Shown in pieces: positions 44,411 to 52,593 of a stretch of DNA of 64,000 nt. The position numbers were made by a program, and so were the translations under genes. The stretch lies in the NCBI GenBank assembly GCA_963667595.2, contig CAXXWD010000001.1, forward strand, positions 1,364,001 to 1,428,000, written 5' to 3'. Every line of letters starts with the position of its first letter. Positions within the stretch are counted from its first letter, which is position 1. The notes below the pieces were generated by a model. It did no database searches. It saw only the letters and a list, made by a program, of their open reading frames with translations, and was not told the origin of the DNA. This stretch comes from JAHJQZ01 sp963667595. Lineage in GTDB: Bacteria > Pseudomonadota > Alphaproteobacteria > Rhizobiales > Devosiaceae.

Positions 44411-45436
44411 ATGAAGGGTATTTCTAGAATGGCGCTTGCAGGCGCCATGGTTGTTTCTGGCTTGGCAACGGGACCGGCTTTTGCCGCGGATATCACCGCC
44501 TGCTTGATCACCAAGACCGATACCAACCCGTTCTTCGTGAAGATGAAGGAAGGCGCTCAGGCCAAGGCGGCTGAATTGGGCATGACGCTCAAGGCCTATG
44601 CCGGCAAGGTCGACGGCGACAATGAAACGCAGGTTGCGGCGATCGAGACCTGCATCGCCGACGGCGCCAAGGGTATCCTGATCACGCCTTCCGATACCGC
44701 GGCGATCGTTCCGACCGTGCAGAAGGCGCGCGATGCCGGCATTCTGGTCATCGCGCTCGATACGCCCCTCGAACCGATCACGGCCGCCGACGCAACTTTC
44801 GCCACCGACAATTTCAAGGCCGGCGAACTGGTCGGTGCCTGGGCCAAGGGCATGCTCGGTGACGCCGCCGCCGATGCCCACATCGCCTTCCTCGATCTGG
44901 CGACCAACCAGCCGTCGGTCGGCGTCATGCGCGACCAGGGCTTCATGCAGGGCTTCGGTATCGATCTGGCCGATCCCAACAAGTGGGGCGACGAAAACGA
45001 TCCCAGGATCATCGGGCATGACGTGACCGCCGGCAACGAACAGGGTGGCCGCACCGCCATGGAAAACCTGATGCAGAAGGATCCGGCCGTGAACGTGGTC
45101 TACACGATCAACGAACCGGCCGCCGCCGGCGCCTATGAAGCCCTCAAGGCGGTTGGCCTGGAAGATCAGGCCATCATCGTTTCGGTCGATGGCGGTTGCC
45201 CGGGAACCCAGAACATCGCCGAAGGCGTGATCGGGGCGACGTCGCAGCAATACCCGCTCCTGATGGCCTCCAAGGGCATCGAAGCGATCAAGCAGTATGC
45301 CGAAGACGGCACCCTGCCTGAAAACACGCCCGGCAAGAACTTCTTCGACACCGGTGTGCAGCTTGTGACAGACAATCCCGTGGAGGGTGTCCCCTCGATC
45401 AGTGTCAAGGAAGGACTTGCCCTCTGCTGGGGCTAG
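44411..45436 (+). CDS. frcB: Fructose-type ABC transporter substrate-binding protein FrcB
   Basis: A 341-residue periplasmic binding protein with a signal peptide (MKGISRMALAGAMVVSGLATG, cleavage near AFA-ADI). The mature start ITACLITKTDTNPFFVKMKE, the middle DGDNETQVAAIETCIADGAK and ALDTPLEPITAADATFATDN, and the ending LCWG closely match my recollection of S. meliloti FrcB, which binds fructose, mannose and ribose. GGGAGGAAAAT precedes the ATG. It is the first gene of frcBCA; a 78-base gap before frcC contains an inverted repeat that could set the higher expression of the binding protein. Confidence 0.92.
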   Translation: MKGISRMALAGAMVVSGLATGPAFAADITACLITKTDTNPFFVKMKEGAQAKAAELGMTLKAYAGKVDGDNETQVAAIETCIADGAKGILITPSDTAAIVPTVQKARDAGILVIALDTPLEPITAADATFATDNFKAGELVGAWAKGMLGDAAADAHIAFLDLATNQPSVGVMRDQGFMQGFGIDLADPNKWGDENDPRIIGHDVTAGNEQGGRTAMENLMQKDPAVNVVYTINEPAAAGAYEALKAVGLEDQAIIVSVDGGCPGTQNIAEGVIGATSQQYPLLMASKGIEAIKQYAEDGTLPENTPGKNFFDTGVQLVTDNPVEGVPSISVKEGLALCWG

Positions 45437-45514
45437 TAGCAACCTGTCCTGACAAAAGCAAAACCAACAATGGGGGGCGGCTTTTGGGTCGCCCTTCATT
45501 GGAAGTGGGGGGAT

Positions 45515-46615
45515 ATGAGCGAGCAAACTGAGAACTATTCCATCCAAGAATACGAAAAACACCTAAAAGACAGCGAAACTTCTGTCGCGGCATTCGACGC
45601 GGAACGTCGCGGATTCCTGCATCAACTTCAGCATTTCTTGCATTCGAATCCCGCCATGGTCCCGTTATTCGTGCTGGTCGTGTCGACCGCACTGTTTGCG
45701 ATCGTTGTCGGACCGAAATTCTATTCGCCCTTCGCCTTGACGCTGATTCTGCAGCAGGTGGCGATTACCGGCACCGTGGCAATCGCCGAAACGCTGATCA
45801 TTCTGACCGCCGGCATCGATCTGTCGGTCGGTGCGATCATGGTGCTGACCTCGGTGTTGATGGGCCGGCTGGCCATGATAAACGGCCTGCCGACGACGCT
45901 TGCCATCGCCATCGGCATCGCCTTCGGGGCTTTGTGCGGCTGGCTGAACGGCTTCCTCGTCACGCGGATCAAGCTGCCGCCCTTCATCGTCACCTTGGGC
46001 ACATGGTCGATCTTCTCGGCGATCATGTATATCTATTCGGCCAACGAGACGATCCGCAGCCAGGAAATTACGGCCCAGCATCCGCTCCTGCAGTTTTTCG
46101 GGACCACCATCAAGGTTCCCCCCGAGATTCCCGTGCTCGGCGGCGCCGTGTTCACCTATGGCGTTTTCCTGATGCTCGTTCTGGCGGTCATCATCTGGTA
46201 CGCGCTCGTCCATACGGCCTGGGGTCGACATGTCTATGCCGTTGGTGATGATCCGGAAGCCGCCGAGCTCGCCGGTGTGCGGGTCAACCGGACCCTGGTT
46301 TCGGTCTACACGGTCGCCGGTGTCATCTGCGCTTTGGCAGGCTGGGCCCTGATCGGCCGCATCGGCGCGATTTCCCCGCAATCGGGGCAAAACGAAAACA
46401 TGAACGCCATCACCGCCGTGGTGATCGGAGGCACCTCGATGTTCGGTGGCCGCGGCTCGGTTCTCGGAACCATGTTCGGGGCGCTGATCGTGGGTGTGTT
46501 CTCGCTGGGCCTGCGGCTTTGGGGAACAGACCCGCAATGGACGCAATTGACCGTCGGCGCGCTGATCATCGTTGCCGTTGCCCTCGACCAGTGGATCCGG
46601 AGGATTTCGTCATGA
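45515..46615 (+). CDS. frcC: Fructose-type ABC transporter permease FrcC
   Basis: A 366-residue CUT2 permease. An N-terminal cytoplasmic extension of about 45 residues (MSEQTENYSIQEYEKHLKDS) precedes the first helix, as in S. meliloti FrcC. Core family blocks are AETLIILTAGIDLSVGAIMV, IKLPPFIVTLGTWSIFSAIM and NAITAVVIGGTSMFGGRGSV. It forms the membrane channel for FrcB-delivered sugar. GGGGGG close to the ATG gives a good ribosome-binding site. Its TGA overlaps the frcA start by four bases. Confidence 0.92.
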   Translation: MSEQTENYSIQEYEKHLKDSETSVAAFDAERRGFLHQLQHFLHSNPAMVPLFVLVVSTALFAIVVGPKFYSPFALTLILQQVAITGTVAIAETLIILTAGIDLSVGAIMVLTSVLMGRLAMINGLPTTLAIAIGIAFGALCGWLNGFLVTRIKLPPFIVTLGTWSIFSAIMYIYSANETIRSQEITAQHPLLQFFGTTIKVPPEIPVLGGAVFTYGVFLMLVLAVIIWYALVHTAWGRHVYAVGDDPEAAELAGVRVNRTLVSVYTVAGVICALAGWALIGRIGAISPQSGQNENMNAITAVVIGGTSMFGGRGSVLGTMFGALIVGVFSLGLRLWGTDPQWTQLTVGALIIVAVALDQWIRRISS

Positions 46616-47424
46616 GTGACAACACAACACCCGTGCTGGAAGGGCGTGGTCTGGTCAAGCGATTCGGTCGCGTCACCGCTCTGGATGGTGCCGATTTTGA
46701 TCTCTATCCGGGCGAAGTGCTCGGGCTTATCGGCGACAATGGCGCCGGCAAGTCGGTTCTGATCAAGATCCTGTCGGGCGCCATTCATCCCGATGCCGGC
46801 GAAATTCTCCTCGACGGCAAGCCGGTCGCATTCGACTCGCCCCTCGAAGGGCGCGCCGCCGGCATCGAGACGGTCTATCAGACGCTGGCCCTCAGCCCGG
46901 CGCTGTCGATTGCGGACAACATGTTCCTCGGTCGCGAAATCCGTCGACCCGGCGTCATGGGAAGCTGGTTCCGCAAGCTCGACAAGAAGGCCATGGAACG
47001 CTCCGCCCGCGACAAGCTCTCGGAGCTCGGATTGATGACCATCCAGGACATCGGCCAGGCGGTCGAAACCCTCTCGGGCGGTCAGCGCCAGGGCGTTGCC
47101 GTGGCGCGGGCGGCGGCCTTTGGCTCGAAGGTCGTGATCATGGACGAGCCGACCGCGGCGCTCGGGGTCAAGGAGAGCCGGCGTGTGCTCGAACTGGTCA
47201 AGGACGTCAAGGCGCGGGGTTTACCGATCGTCTTGATCTCGCACAACATGCCGCACGTCTTCGAAGTTGCCGATCGCATCCATATTCATCGTCTGGGACG
47301 GCGGATCGCCGTTATCGATCCCAAGAAGCATTCGATGTCGGATGCCGTGGCGATCATGACCGGTGCCATGGAACCGCCGGGACCCGAGACGAAGATGACC
47401 GGCAAACTGAAAGCGATGGCCTGA
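46612..47424 (+). CDS. frcA: Fructose-type ABC transporter ATP-binding protein FrcA
   Basis: A 270-residue ATPase with a single ABC domain, half the size of RbsA, which is a distinguishing trait of Frc systems. Walker A is GLIGDNGAGKSVLIKILSG, the signature LSGGQRQGVAVARA, Walker B VVIMDEPTAALG. It ends with a poorly conserved tail (EPPGPETKMTGKLKAMA). The ATG at 46612 overlaps frcC in an ATGA junction. No kinase gene follows directly in the operon; the sugar kinase at 47828 is 400 bases away. Confidence 0.92.
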   Translation: MSDNTTPVLEGRGLVKRFGRVTALDGADFDLYPGEVLGLIGDNGAGKSVLIKILSGAIHPDAGEILLDGKPVAFDSPLEGRAAGIETVYQTLALSPALSIADNMFLGREIRRPGVMGSWFRKLDKKAMERSARDKLSELGLMTIQDIGQAVETLSGGQRQGVAVARAAAFGSKVVIMDEPTAALGVKESRRVLELVKDVKARGLPIVLISHNMPHVFEVADRIHIHRLGRRIAVIDPKKHSMSDAVAIMTGAMEPPGPETKMTGKLKAMA

Positions 47425-47571
47425 AAAAGGCAAAGTGGATTGCCGCCGGACGGCGGTCTCAGGCCAGGCATCCGATGGCAATCCATATGAAACGCGATTC
47501 TGCCACATTTTTAAAAAAAGACCGGTCTTCATCGGCGCCGGAAAACAAGATCTGATGCTTCCTCCAAAGGA

Positions 47572-47633
47572 TTTGGGTTTCGTCACTGTGGCGAAGAATA
47601 AAGGGCGAGACCCAAACCCTGGCCCCTTTTTTT
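47572..47633 (+). terminator. Hairpin with U-run downstream of frcA, in a 403-base gene-free gap
   Basis: TTTGGGTTTCG (47572-47582) pairs with CGAGACCCAAA (47606-47616) with one G-U, and seven T follow at 47627-47633, so this may terminate frcBCA. The gap 47425-47827 also has TGGATTGCC (47436-47444) facing GGCAATCCA (47477-47485), and a GAAGAT/ATCTTC pair near 47720. I see no gene in it; a structured untranslated RNA is possible but unproven. Confidence 0.45.
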
Positions 47634-47827
47634 GGTGATAGGGAAACACGCGCCAAAACCGTTTCCGTCAAGACCGGTCGTCTTTTGATCTCAAAGAAGG
47701 CCGCGCCGGTGTTTGAAGATGCGTAACGTGTTGATCTTCATGCGAAACGAGCCGAAACGACTTGCCTTGCCGGGCGCGGCCAGCCCATAGTCTTTGCCGT
47801 TCGAAAAAAAGAACGTTCGGGTTTTTC

Positions 47828-48730
47828 ATGCCTGTTTTCTGCCTCGATATCGGCGGCACGACGACGCGCGGTGCGTTGTTTTCCGATAAGCATCAGCTTC
47901 TGGCCCGCGCCCGAGGCAGCGGCGGGGCATTGTCTCTTGGCGTCGATCAGGCGGAGGCGGCCATTCGTGCCGTGTGGCGGGATATTGCCAGTGAGGTCGG
48001 TGTCGATCCGGCGACGACGCGTGTCGGGATCGGCATTGCCGGAAACGGGCTGACCGAACGGGTTTCGGCGCTGAAAACGCGCCTGACCGATTTTGCCGAA
48101 ACGATCATTGTCGGCGATGGCTATGGCGCCCTTCTGGCGGCGACCGGCGGAAAACCGGGCGCGATCATCTCGGTCGGCACCGGCGTCGCGGCGCTGCGGC
48201 TCAAACCGGACGGCTGGACGCTGTCGATCAGCGGCTGGGGGTTTCCGGCCGGCGACAGGGGTAGCGGTGCCTGGATCGGGTTGCAGGCGATGAGCGCTCT
48301 GACCCGGCATTTCGACGGGGTTTCGCTCGATCCGCCGATCACGGATGGGTTTGTGCAACAGGCCCATGACATCATCGGGCGCACCGAATCGGGTATTCAG
48401 GACTGGCTGACGACGGGGCGGGCCCGTCATTACGCCCGGCTGGCGCCTCTGGTGCTCGAAGGCTCTCTGGCCGGTGACGCCTTCTGCCGGTCCGTGTTCA
48501 CAAGCGCCGCGCGCGAGATCGCCGATGTCGGGCTGGCGCTTTATCCGGAAGGCAGCGGCACGATCCACCTGATGGGCGGACTTGGCGCCGCGATGGCGGC
48601 GGACTGCGCGAAAGCCGCACCCGGCCTGATCTGGCACCCGGCCGAAGTCGAAGCTGTCGACGGGCTCTTTCTTCTGGTAACCGGCACGGCGCCCGACGAG
48701 AAACTCCTGGCACGCCCGCATCTCGTCTAG
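47828..48730 (+). CDS. BadF/BadG-type ATPase, probable amino-sugar (GlcNAc/glucosamine) kinase
   Basis: A 300-residue member of the ASKHA superfamily, BadF/BadG/BcrA/BcrD branch, which includes N-acetylglucosamine and glucosamine kinases. The phosphate-1 loop is FCLDIGGTTTRGALF, phosphate-2 is AIISVGTGVAALRL and the following SISGWGFPAGDRGSGAWIG is typical of these kinases; the adenosine loop is IHLMGGLGAAM. It stands alone on the plus strand, convergent with the O-GlcNAcase-like operon and 400 bases after frcA. I infer it phosphorylates the sugar released by the GH84 enzyme, though it could belong to the frc system. The ribosome-binding site is poor. Confidence 0.83.
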   Translation: MPVFCLDIGGTTTRGALFSDKHQLLARARGSGGALSLGVDQAEAAIRAVWRDIASEVGVDPATTRVGIGIAGNGLTERVSALKTRLTDFAETIIVGDGYGALLAATGGKPGAIISVGTGVAALRLKPDGWTLSISGWGFPAGDRGSGAWIGLQAMSALTRHFDGVSLDPPITDGFVQQAHDIIGRTESGIQDWLTTGRARHYARLAPLVLEGSLAGDAFCRSVFTSAAREIADVGLALYPEGSGTIHLMGGLGAAMAADCAKAAPGLIWHPAEVEAVDGLFLLVTGTAPDEKLLARPHLV

Positions 48731-48755
48731 AGTTTTTTTAAGGAAACGTGCGCAG

Positions 48756-48775
48756 CGGTTTTTCGCTGAAAACCG
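48756..48775. terminator. Hairpin between the kinase and the GNAT gene
   Basis: CGGTTTT and AAAACCG form a seven-base stem with a six-base loop between two convergent genes, preceded by a seven-T run at 48733-48739. It probably serves as a weak bidirectional terminator. Confidence 0.45.
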
Positions 48776-48802
48776 ATGCTTCAGAACAAAAGCCGGATCC
48801 GA

Positions 48803-49459
48803 TCAGACGAGATCGGCGAGTGCCCGCACGACATAAGTCGTGTCCGAAGACAGGGACGGGTCGTCGAAGACCGTGAAGCCGAGTTTTTGATAAAACGCCA
48901 GTGCACGGGCATTGGTCGGCGCTACGCCCAGATGCACGCCGGGGCAACCGGCATGGGCGAGCCGCTTCAACACCGTCATCATCGCCCGCCGGCCCATACC
49001 CCGGCCCTGCGCACGAACCAGCAGATCGATATGTCCATGCGCGGGATAGGCGCTGAGCGCCGGATGAACGAGTGGCGGCGGATGGTGGATATAGCGCCGG
49101 GCCCAGTCGCTGCCGTGCCAGGCATTTTCGTCGGGGCCGGGATCGGCAATCGTCTTGGCGATCTCGGGAAACCAGATCCGGTTGATGCGGGCTTCGAACG
49201 AGGCGGTGTCCGGCGCGCCCAGGGCGTAGCCGCATACCCCTTCGTCATCCTCGACGACGACGGCAAACCCAGGTTCCAGAACCTGATAGGGGACGGCGAA
49301 GATGAGCCCGACCAGCGACGGGTCGTCTTCCTTGTCGCTGGCATCGGCGCCGGCATCGCCCGTCAGCAAACAGACGCGCTTGAGTGCCGCGTGATCCTCG
49401 ATCCGGGCCGGCCGAATGCGGAATGTGGTCTGGGCGTCGGTTCCCAAGTCAGATGCCAT
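48803..49459 (-). CDS. GNAT protein homologous to the C-terminal (acetyltransferase-like) domain of human O-GlcNAcase
   Basis: A 218-residue GNAT-fold protein. FRIRPARIEDHAALKRVCLL opens it, and GYALGAPDTASFEARI followed by NRIWFPE resembles the human OGA segment GYALGTVDVTPFIKK. Motif A is present in a full form, HIDLLVRAQGRGMGRRAMM, so unlike the human pseudo-acetyltransferase domain this one may bind acetyl-CoA. NARALAFYQKLGF is motif B. The gene is downstream of the GH84 gene and overlaps it; ATG 49459 gives an 11-base overlap, ATG 49477 a 29-base overlap. It is the last gene of the operon. Its substrate is unknown. Confidence 0.82.
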   Translation of the reverse strand: MASDLGTDAQTTFRIRPARIEDHAALKRVCLLTGDAGADASDKEDDPSLVGLIFAVPYQVLEPGFAVVVEDDEGVCGYALGAPDTASFEARINRIWFPEIAKTIADPGPDENAWHGSDWARRYIHHPPPLVHPALSAYPAHGHIDLLVRAQGRGMGRRAMMTVLKRLAHAGCPGVHLGVAPTNARALAFYQKLGFTVFDDPSLSSDTTYVVRALADLV

Positions 49460-50798
49460 GATGGTAACGGCCTTCATCGTCGCGTTTGAGAATATCCTGA
49501 ACGGCGACGCCGAAGCCGCGCCGGTAGAAATTGTAGATCAGGTCTTCGGCCGGAAACACGTCGTCCGGTCCGGGCGCGCCGTCAAGCCAGTCGAGATAGG
49601 AAACCAGATGGGTGATCTCCTCGCGCGCCTCCCAGACATAGGGGCCAAGGGCATAGAAAAGATCCCTATTGTCGATTTCGGTCAGGTGTTCGAACAGGGA
49701 AACGACAGATGCCTTGAAGGCGCGCAGCGCGGCCAGTCCCGCGATCCAGGCGGACGACGCGACATCGGGGCGATGCGTTGAAAGCAGCGCGCGGGCGTGC
49801 GCCAGCGCGCGTTCGACGCCGGGCCCGCAGCTGAACGGCTGATAGAGCAGTTCGACCAGCAGGCGAATTTCGGCAAGCGGCATTGTGTTGCTATCAAGCG
49901 CGAAACGGAAAGCGGATTGCCAGTCGGCCAGTGCGTTGATCAAGGCCGTCTCGGGATCGTAGGCGCGTGAACAAACGAACTGGCCAGTGGTGTGCACCGG
50001 TATGAAATTGGCGTCGAACTCGTTGTTCGGGTTGGTGATGAACCCCGAAATAAGCGGAAGAACGGCGCTGTCACGCCCGGCGAGCGGGCCGAGCATGACC
50101 CGGCGTATGTCGTAATCGTTGGCATGGAAATTCTCCCAGATCATCGGCTTGCGCCGCAACACGGCGGCGATCTCTTCAAGGGAGTCCGGGGTGATTCGTT
50201 CCGAAACGATATCCGGTCCGGTCCAGAACACGTCGATTTCGGCACAAAGCTTTGCGCCAAGCGTGTTGAGGTAATCGGACGTCGCGACGTCGTTGCCGGC
50301 GAAACGCGCGCAATACTCGGTCGGGCAGAACAGCATCGATCCCCCGCCATGCGACTTGAGATGGGCATAAGCCGTGTTGGCAACGGTGCATTGGGCATCG
50401 GCGAAGTTTTCGAAATGCGGACTGTCGACCGGTAGCAGGGCGTTGGGAATATCGTCGAACAGCAGGACGAAATCGGTGATGCCGATTGCGAGCAATTGAT
50501 CGATGCGGGCCGTCAGCCGTTCCGTCTCGGAAGGGTCGGAATAGGTGATGTCGAGGCAGGGCGCGATTGCCACCATGAAACGGATGCCGCGCGCGCTGGC
50601 CGCTTCGTTGAGGGCGACGAGCCGGGAAAGGGCGGCCGGTTCGTAGGGCTCGCGCCAGCGCGCGCGGATGTGAATGTCGTCCTTCGGCGCATAAACGAAG
50701 GTGTTCATCTTCGCCGCCGAAATCCAGTCGAGCATCTTGAGGCGCTGGGCCTCGGTCCAGGCCCGGCCGTAGAACCCTTCGATGACGCCGCTCAGCAT
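49449..50798 (-). CDS. GH84 beta-N-acetylglucosaminidase (O-GlcNAcase-like)
   Basis: A 449-residue glycoside hydrolase family 84 enzyme that removes terminal beta-GlcNAc by substrate-assisted catalysis. The start GVIEGFYGRAW, then VYAPKDD, LDITYSDP, LLFDDIPN (catalytic Asp115-Asp116), FCPTEYC, WTGPDIVS, HANDYD and TNPNNEF follow the human OGA catalytic domain nearly block for block. There is no signal peptide, so it acts in the cytoplasm on imported material. AAGGAG lies eight bases before the ATG. It is 12 bases downstream of a permease gene and overlaps the GNAT gene, so it is the fourth gene of a five-gene operon. Confidence 0.93.
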   Translation of the reverse strand: MLSGVIEGFYGRAWTEAQRLKMLDWISAAKMNTFVYAPKDDIHIRARWREPYEPAALSRLVALNEAASARGIRFMVAIAPCLDITYSDPSETERLTARIDQLLAIGITDFVLLFDDIPNALLPVDSPHFENFADAQCTVANTAYAHLKSHGGGSMLFCPTEYCARFAGNDVATSDYLNTLGAKLCAEIDVFWTGPDIVSERITPDSLEEIAAVLRRKPMIWENFHANDYDIRRVMLGPLAGRDSAVLPLISGFITNPNNEFDANFIPVHTTGQFVCSRAYDPETALINALADWQSAFRFALDSNTMPLAEIRLLVELLYQPFSCGPGVERALAHARALLSTHRPDVASSAWIAGLAALRAFKASVVSLFEHLTEIDNRDLFYALGPYVWEAREEITHLVSYLDWLDGAPGPDDVFPAEDLIYNFYRRGFGVAVQDILKRDDEGRYHHGI

Positions 50799-50810
50799 CG
50801 CCAGGTCTCC

Positions 50811-51665
50811 TTAGTCGAGTGCGGTCGCGGAAAGACCGGTGATGACATAGCGCTGCAACAGGAAATAGAGCAACAGGATGGGCAGGGTCGTGATCGTCAG
50901 GGCCGCGAACATCAGCGAATAATCGGTGCTGTGGAAGCCGTAGAAGCGGACGAGACCGACCGGCAGCGTACGTTTGTCGTTATCGACGATGAACAACAGG
51001 GCGAACATCAACTCGTTCCAGATGTTGATCGTGTTGATGATGATCATGGTCAGCATGGCCGGCCAGACCATCGGTACGGAGATGTCGCGAAAGATCTGCC
51101 AGATGTTGGCGCCGTCGATCACCGCCGCCTCTTCCATGTCCGGCCGCACGGAGTTAAAATAGCCGTACATCAGGAACACCGAAAAGCTCAGCGACCAGGC
51201 GGCACTCGGCAGGATGATGGCCCACAACGTGTTGAGAAGATGCCAGTCGCGCATGATGGTGAAAAGCGGGATGGCCACGGCCGGCGGCGGCAGCAAAAGG
51301 CCGATCAGAAGGAGACGGTACAGCACGCGCCGTCCGGGAAACTCCAGCCGCGTGAAGGCAAAGGCGGCCGCAGTGGCGAACATGACGGTAATGGCCACGC
51401 CGAAGACGGTGACGAAAAGCGTGTTGAAATAGAGCTGGCCGAGGCCGCCGACGTCCCAGGCCTCGACGAAATTGGACCAGCGCCAGTGCGCCGGCAATCC
51501 GAACGGATCGCGGAAGATTTCGCGATTGGTCTTGAAGCTCGAAATGACCATCCAGACCGTGGGATAGAACATGATGACAACGATCGCCCCGCCAACGAAG
51601 AACTGGATCCATTCGCCCGGCGTGCGGCGTGTGGCGCCATTGCCCGTGTCAATAGCGTGTGACAT
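50811..51665 (-). CDS. Carbohydrate ABC transporter permease (MalG type)
   Basis: A 284-residue CUT1 permease with six helices. The EAA loop reads EEAAVIDGANIWQIFRDISV. It pairs with the MalF-type permease whose gene overlaps it by 17 bases upstream. ATG 51665 has GGAGC six bases upstream; an ATG 30 bases earlier is less likely. The third gene of the GlcNAc-glycoside operon; the GH84 gene follows after 12 bases. Confidence 0.92.
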   Translation of the reverse strand: MSHAIDTGNGATRRTPGEWIQFFVGGAIVVIMFYPTVWMVISSFKTNREIFRDPFGLPAHWRWSNFVEAWDVGGLGQLYFNTLFVTVFGVAITVMFATAAAFAFTRLEFPGRRVLYRLLLIGLLLPPPAVAIPLFTIMRDWHLLNTLWAIILPSAAWSLSFSVFLMYGYFNSVRPDMEEAAVIDGANIWQIFRDISVPMVWPAMLTMIIINTINIWNELMFALLFIVDNDKRTLPVGLVRFYGFHSTDYSLMFAALTITTLPILLLYFLLQRYVITGLSATALD

Positions 51666-52557
51666 TGGCGCGCTCCGAATAGCGTAGATAGACAAGCGAA
51701 ATCAGGGTGACGACGACGGCGAGGACGACGGTCAGCGCCGTGCCGTAGCCGATCTGGTCCTTTTCGAACGCCTGCTTGATGATCCAGGTCGCGGGGACTT
51801 CCGTACTGTCGAACGGTCCGCCATTGGTCATGGTGAAAAAGAGGTCGAAAGTCGCGAATCCCCCGGTAATAGCGAGAAGAACGGATGTCAGAACGCTCTG
51901 TTTCAAAAGGGGAACGGTGATGTCGAAGAACTGCCGGAAGGACGACGCGCCATCGATCTTGGCGGCTTCGTAGATGTTTTGCGGGATACGCCTCAGCGCG
52001 GCGAAAAAGATGATCATGTAAAAGCCCGCATAGCGCCAGCCCGAAACGATGGTGACCGCGATCAGCGCCGTCGAGGTCTGGCTCAGCCAGGGCTGCGCCC
52101 AGTCGACGAGGCCGATGGACCGAAGCACCGAGTTGAGAAGGCCGGACCGGTAGTCGTAAACGAAGGACCACAACACGCCCGCCGCCGTCATGGACAGGAC
52201 CATGGGCGAAAAGAACATGCCGCGCATGATGCCGAAACCCTTGCGGTTGGAATTGAGCACCACGGCCATGACGAGCCCGAAGCCGATTTCGACCACCAGC
52301 GTGCCGAGTGTGTAGAGCGTCACATGGATATAGGCCCAGTAATGGGTGACGTCGGCGAAGGCGCGGCGGAAATTGGCGAGGCCCACCCATTCGGGCGCCG
52401 AAAAGCCGTTCCACTTGGTGAAGGCGAGATAGACCGCCGTGAGCAGCGGATAGATGACGAAGGCGAGAAACAAAAGCACTGCCGGCGCCACGAACCAAAG
52501 GTTCGCAGCGCCGGTGGCGATAGGGCTCGATCTGTCTTCGCTAGGCGTCCTCGACAT
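51649..52557 (-). CDS. Carbohydrate ABC transporter permease (MalF type)
   Basis: A 302-residue CUT1 permease with six membrane helices. The EAA motif is YEAAKIDGASSFRQFFDITV. It begins with a basic, polar N-terminus (MSRTPSEDRSSPIATGAANL) and a first helix of LWFVAPAVLLFLAFVIYPLL. GGAG lies seven bases before the ATG. No ATPase gene is in the operon, so energy is probably supplied by a shared MsmX/UgpC-type ATPase encoded elsewhere, as happens with many CUT1 systems. Confidence 0.92.
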   Translation of the reverse strand: MSRTPSEDRSSPIATGAANLWFVAPAVLLFLAFVIYPLLTAVYLAFTKWNGFSAPEWVGLANFRRAFADVTHYWAYIHVTLYTLGTLVVEIGFGLVMAVVLNSNRKGFGIMRGMFFSPMVLSMTAAGVLWSFVYDYRSGLLNSVLRSIGLVDWAQPWLSQTSTALIAVTIVSGWRYAGFYMIIFFAALRRIPQNIYEAAKIDGASSFRQFFDITVPLLKQSVLTSVLLAITGGFATFDLFFTMTNGGPFDSTEVPATWIIKQAFEKDQIGYGTALTVVLAVVVTLISLVYLRYSERANVTRY

Positions 52558-52593
52558 TTCGGCGCTCCTATTGTTTGCCCGATATCAGGGACG

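Noticed and set aside
47828..48730. Assigning the kinase as FrcK of the fructose operon
   Set aside because: Motifs fit the BadF/BadG amino-sugar kinase branch rather than a ROK fructokinase, and a probable terminator separates it from frcA. The link remains possible but is not supported.
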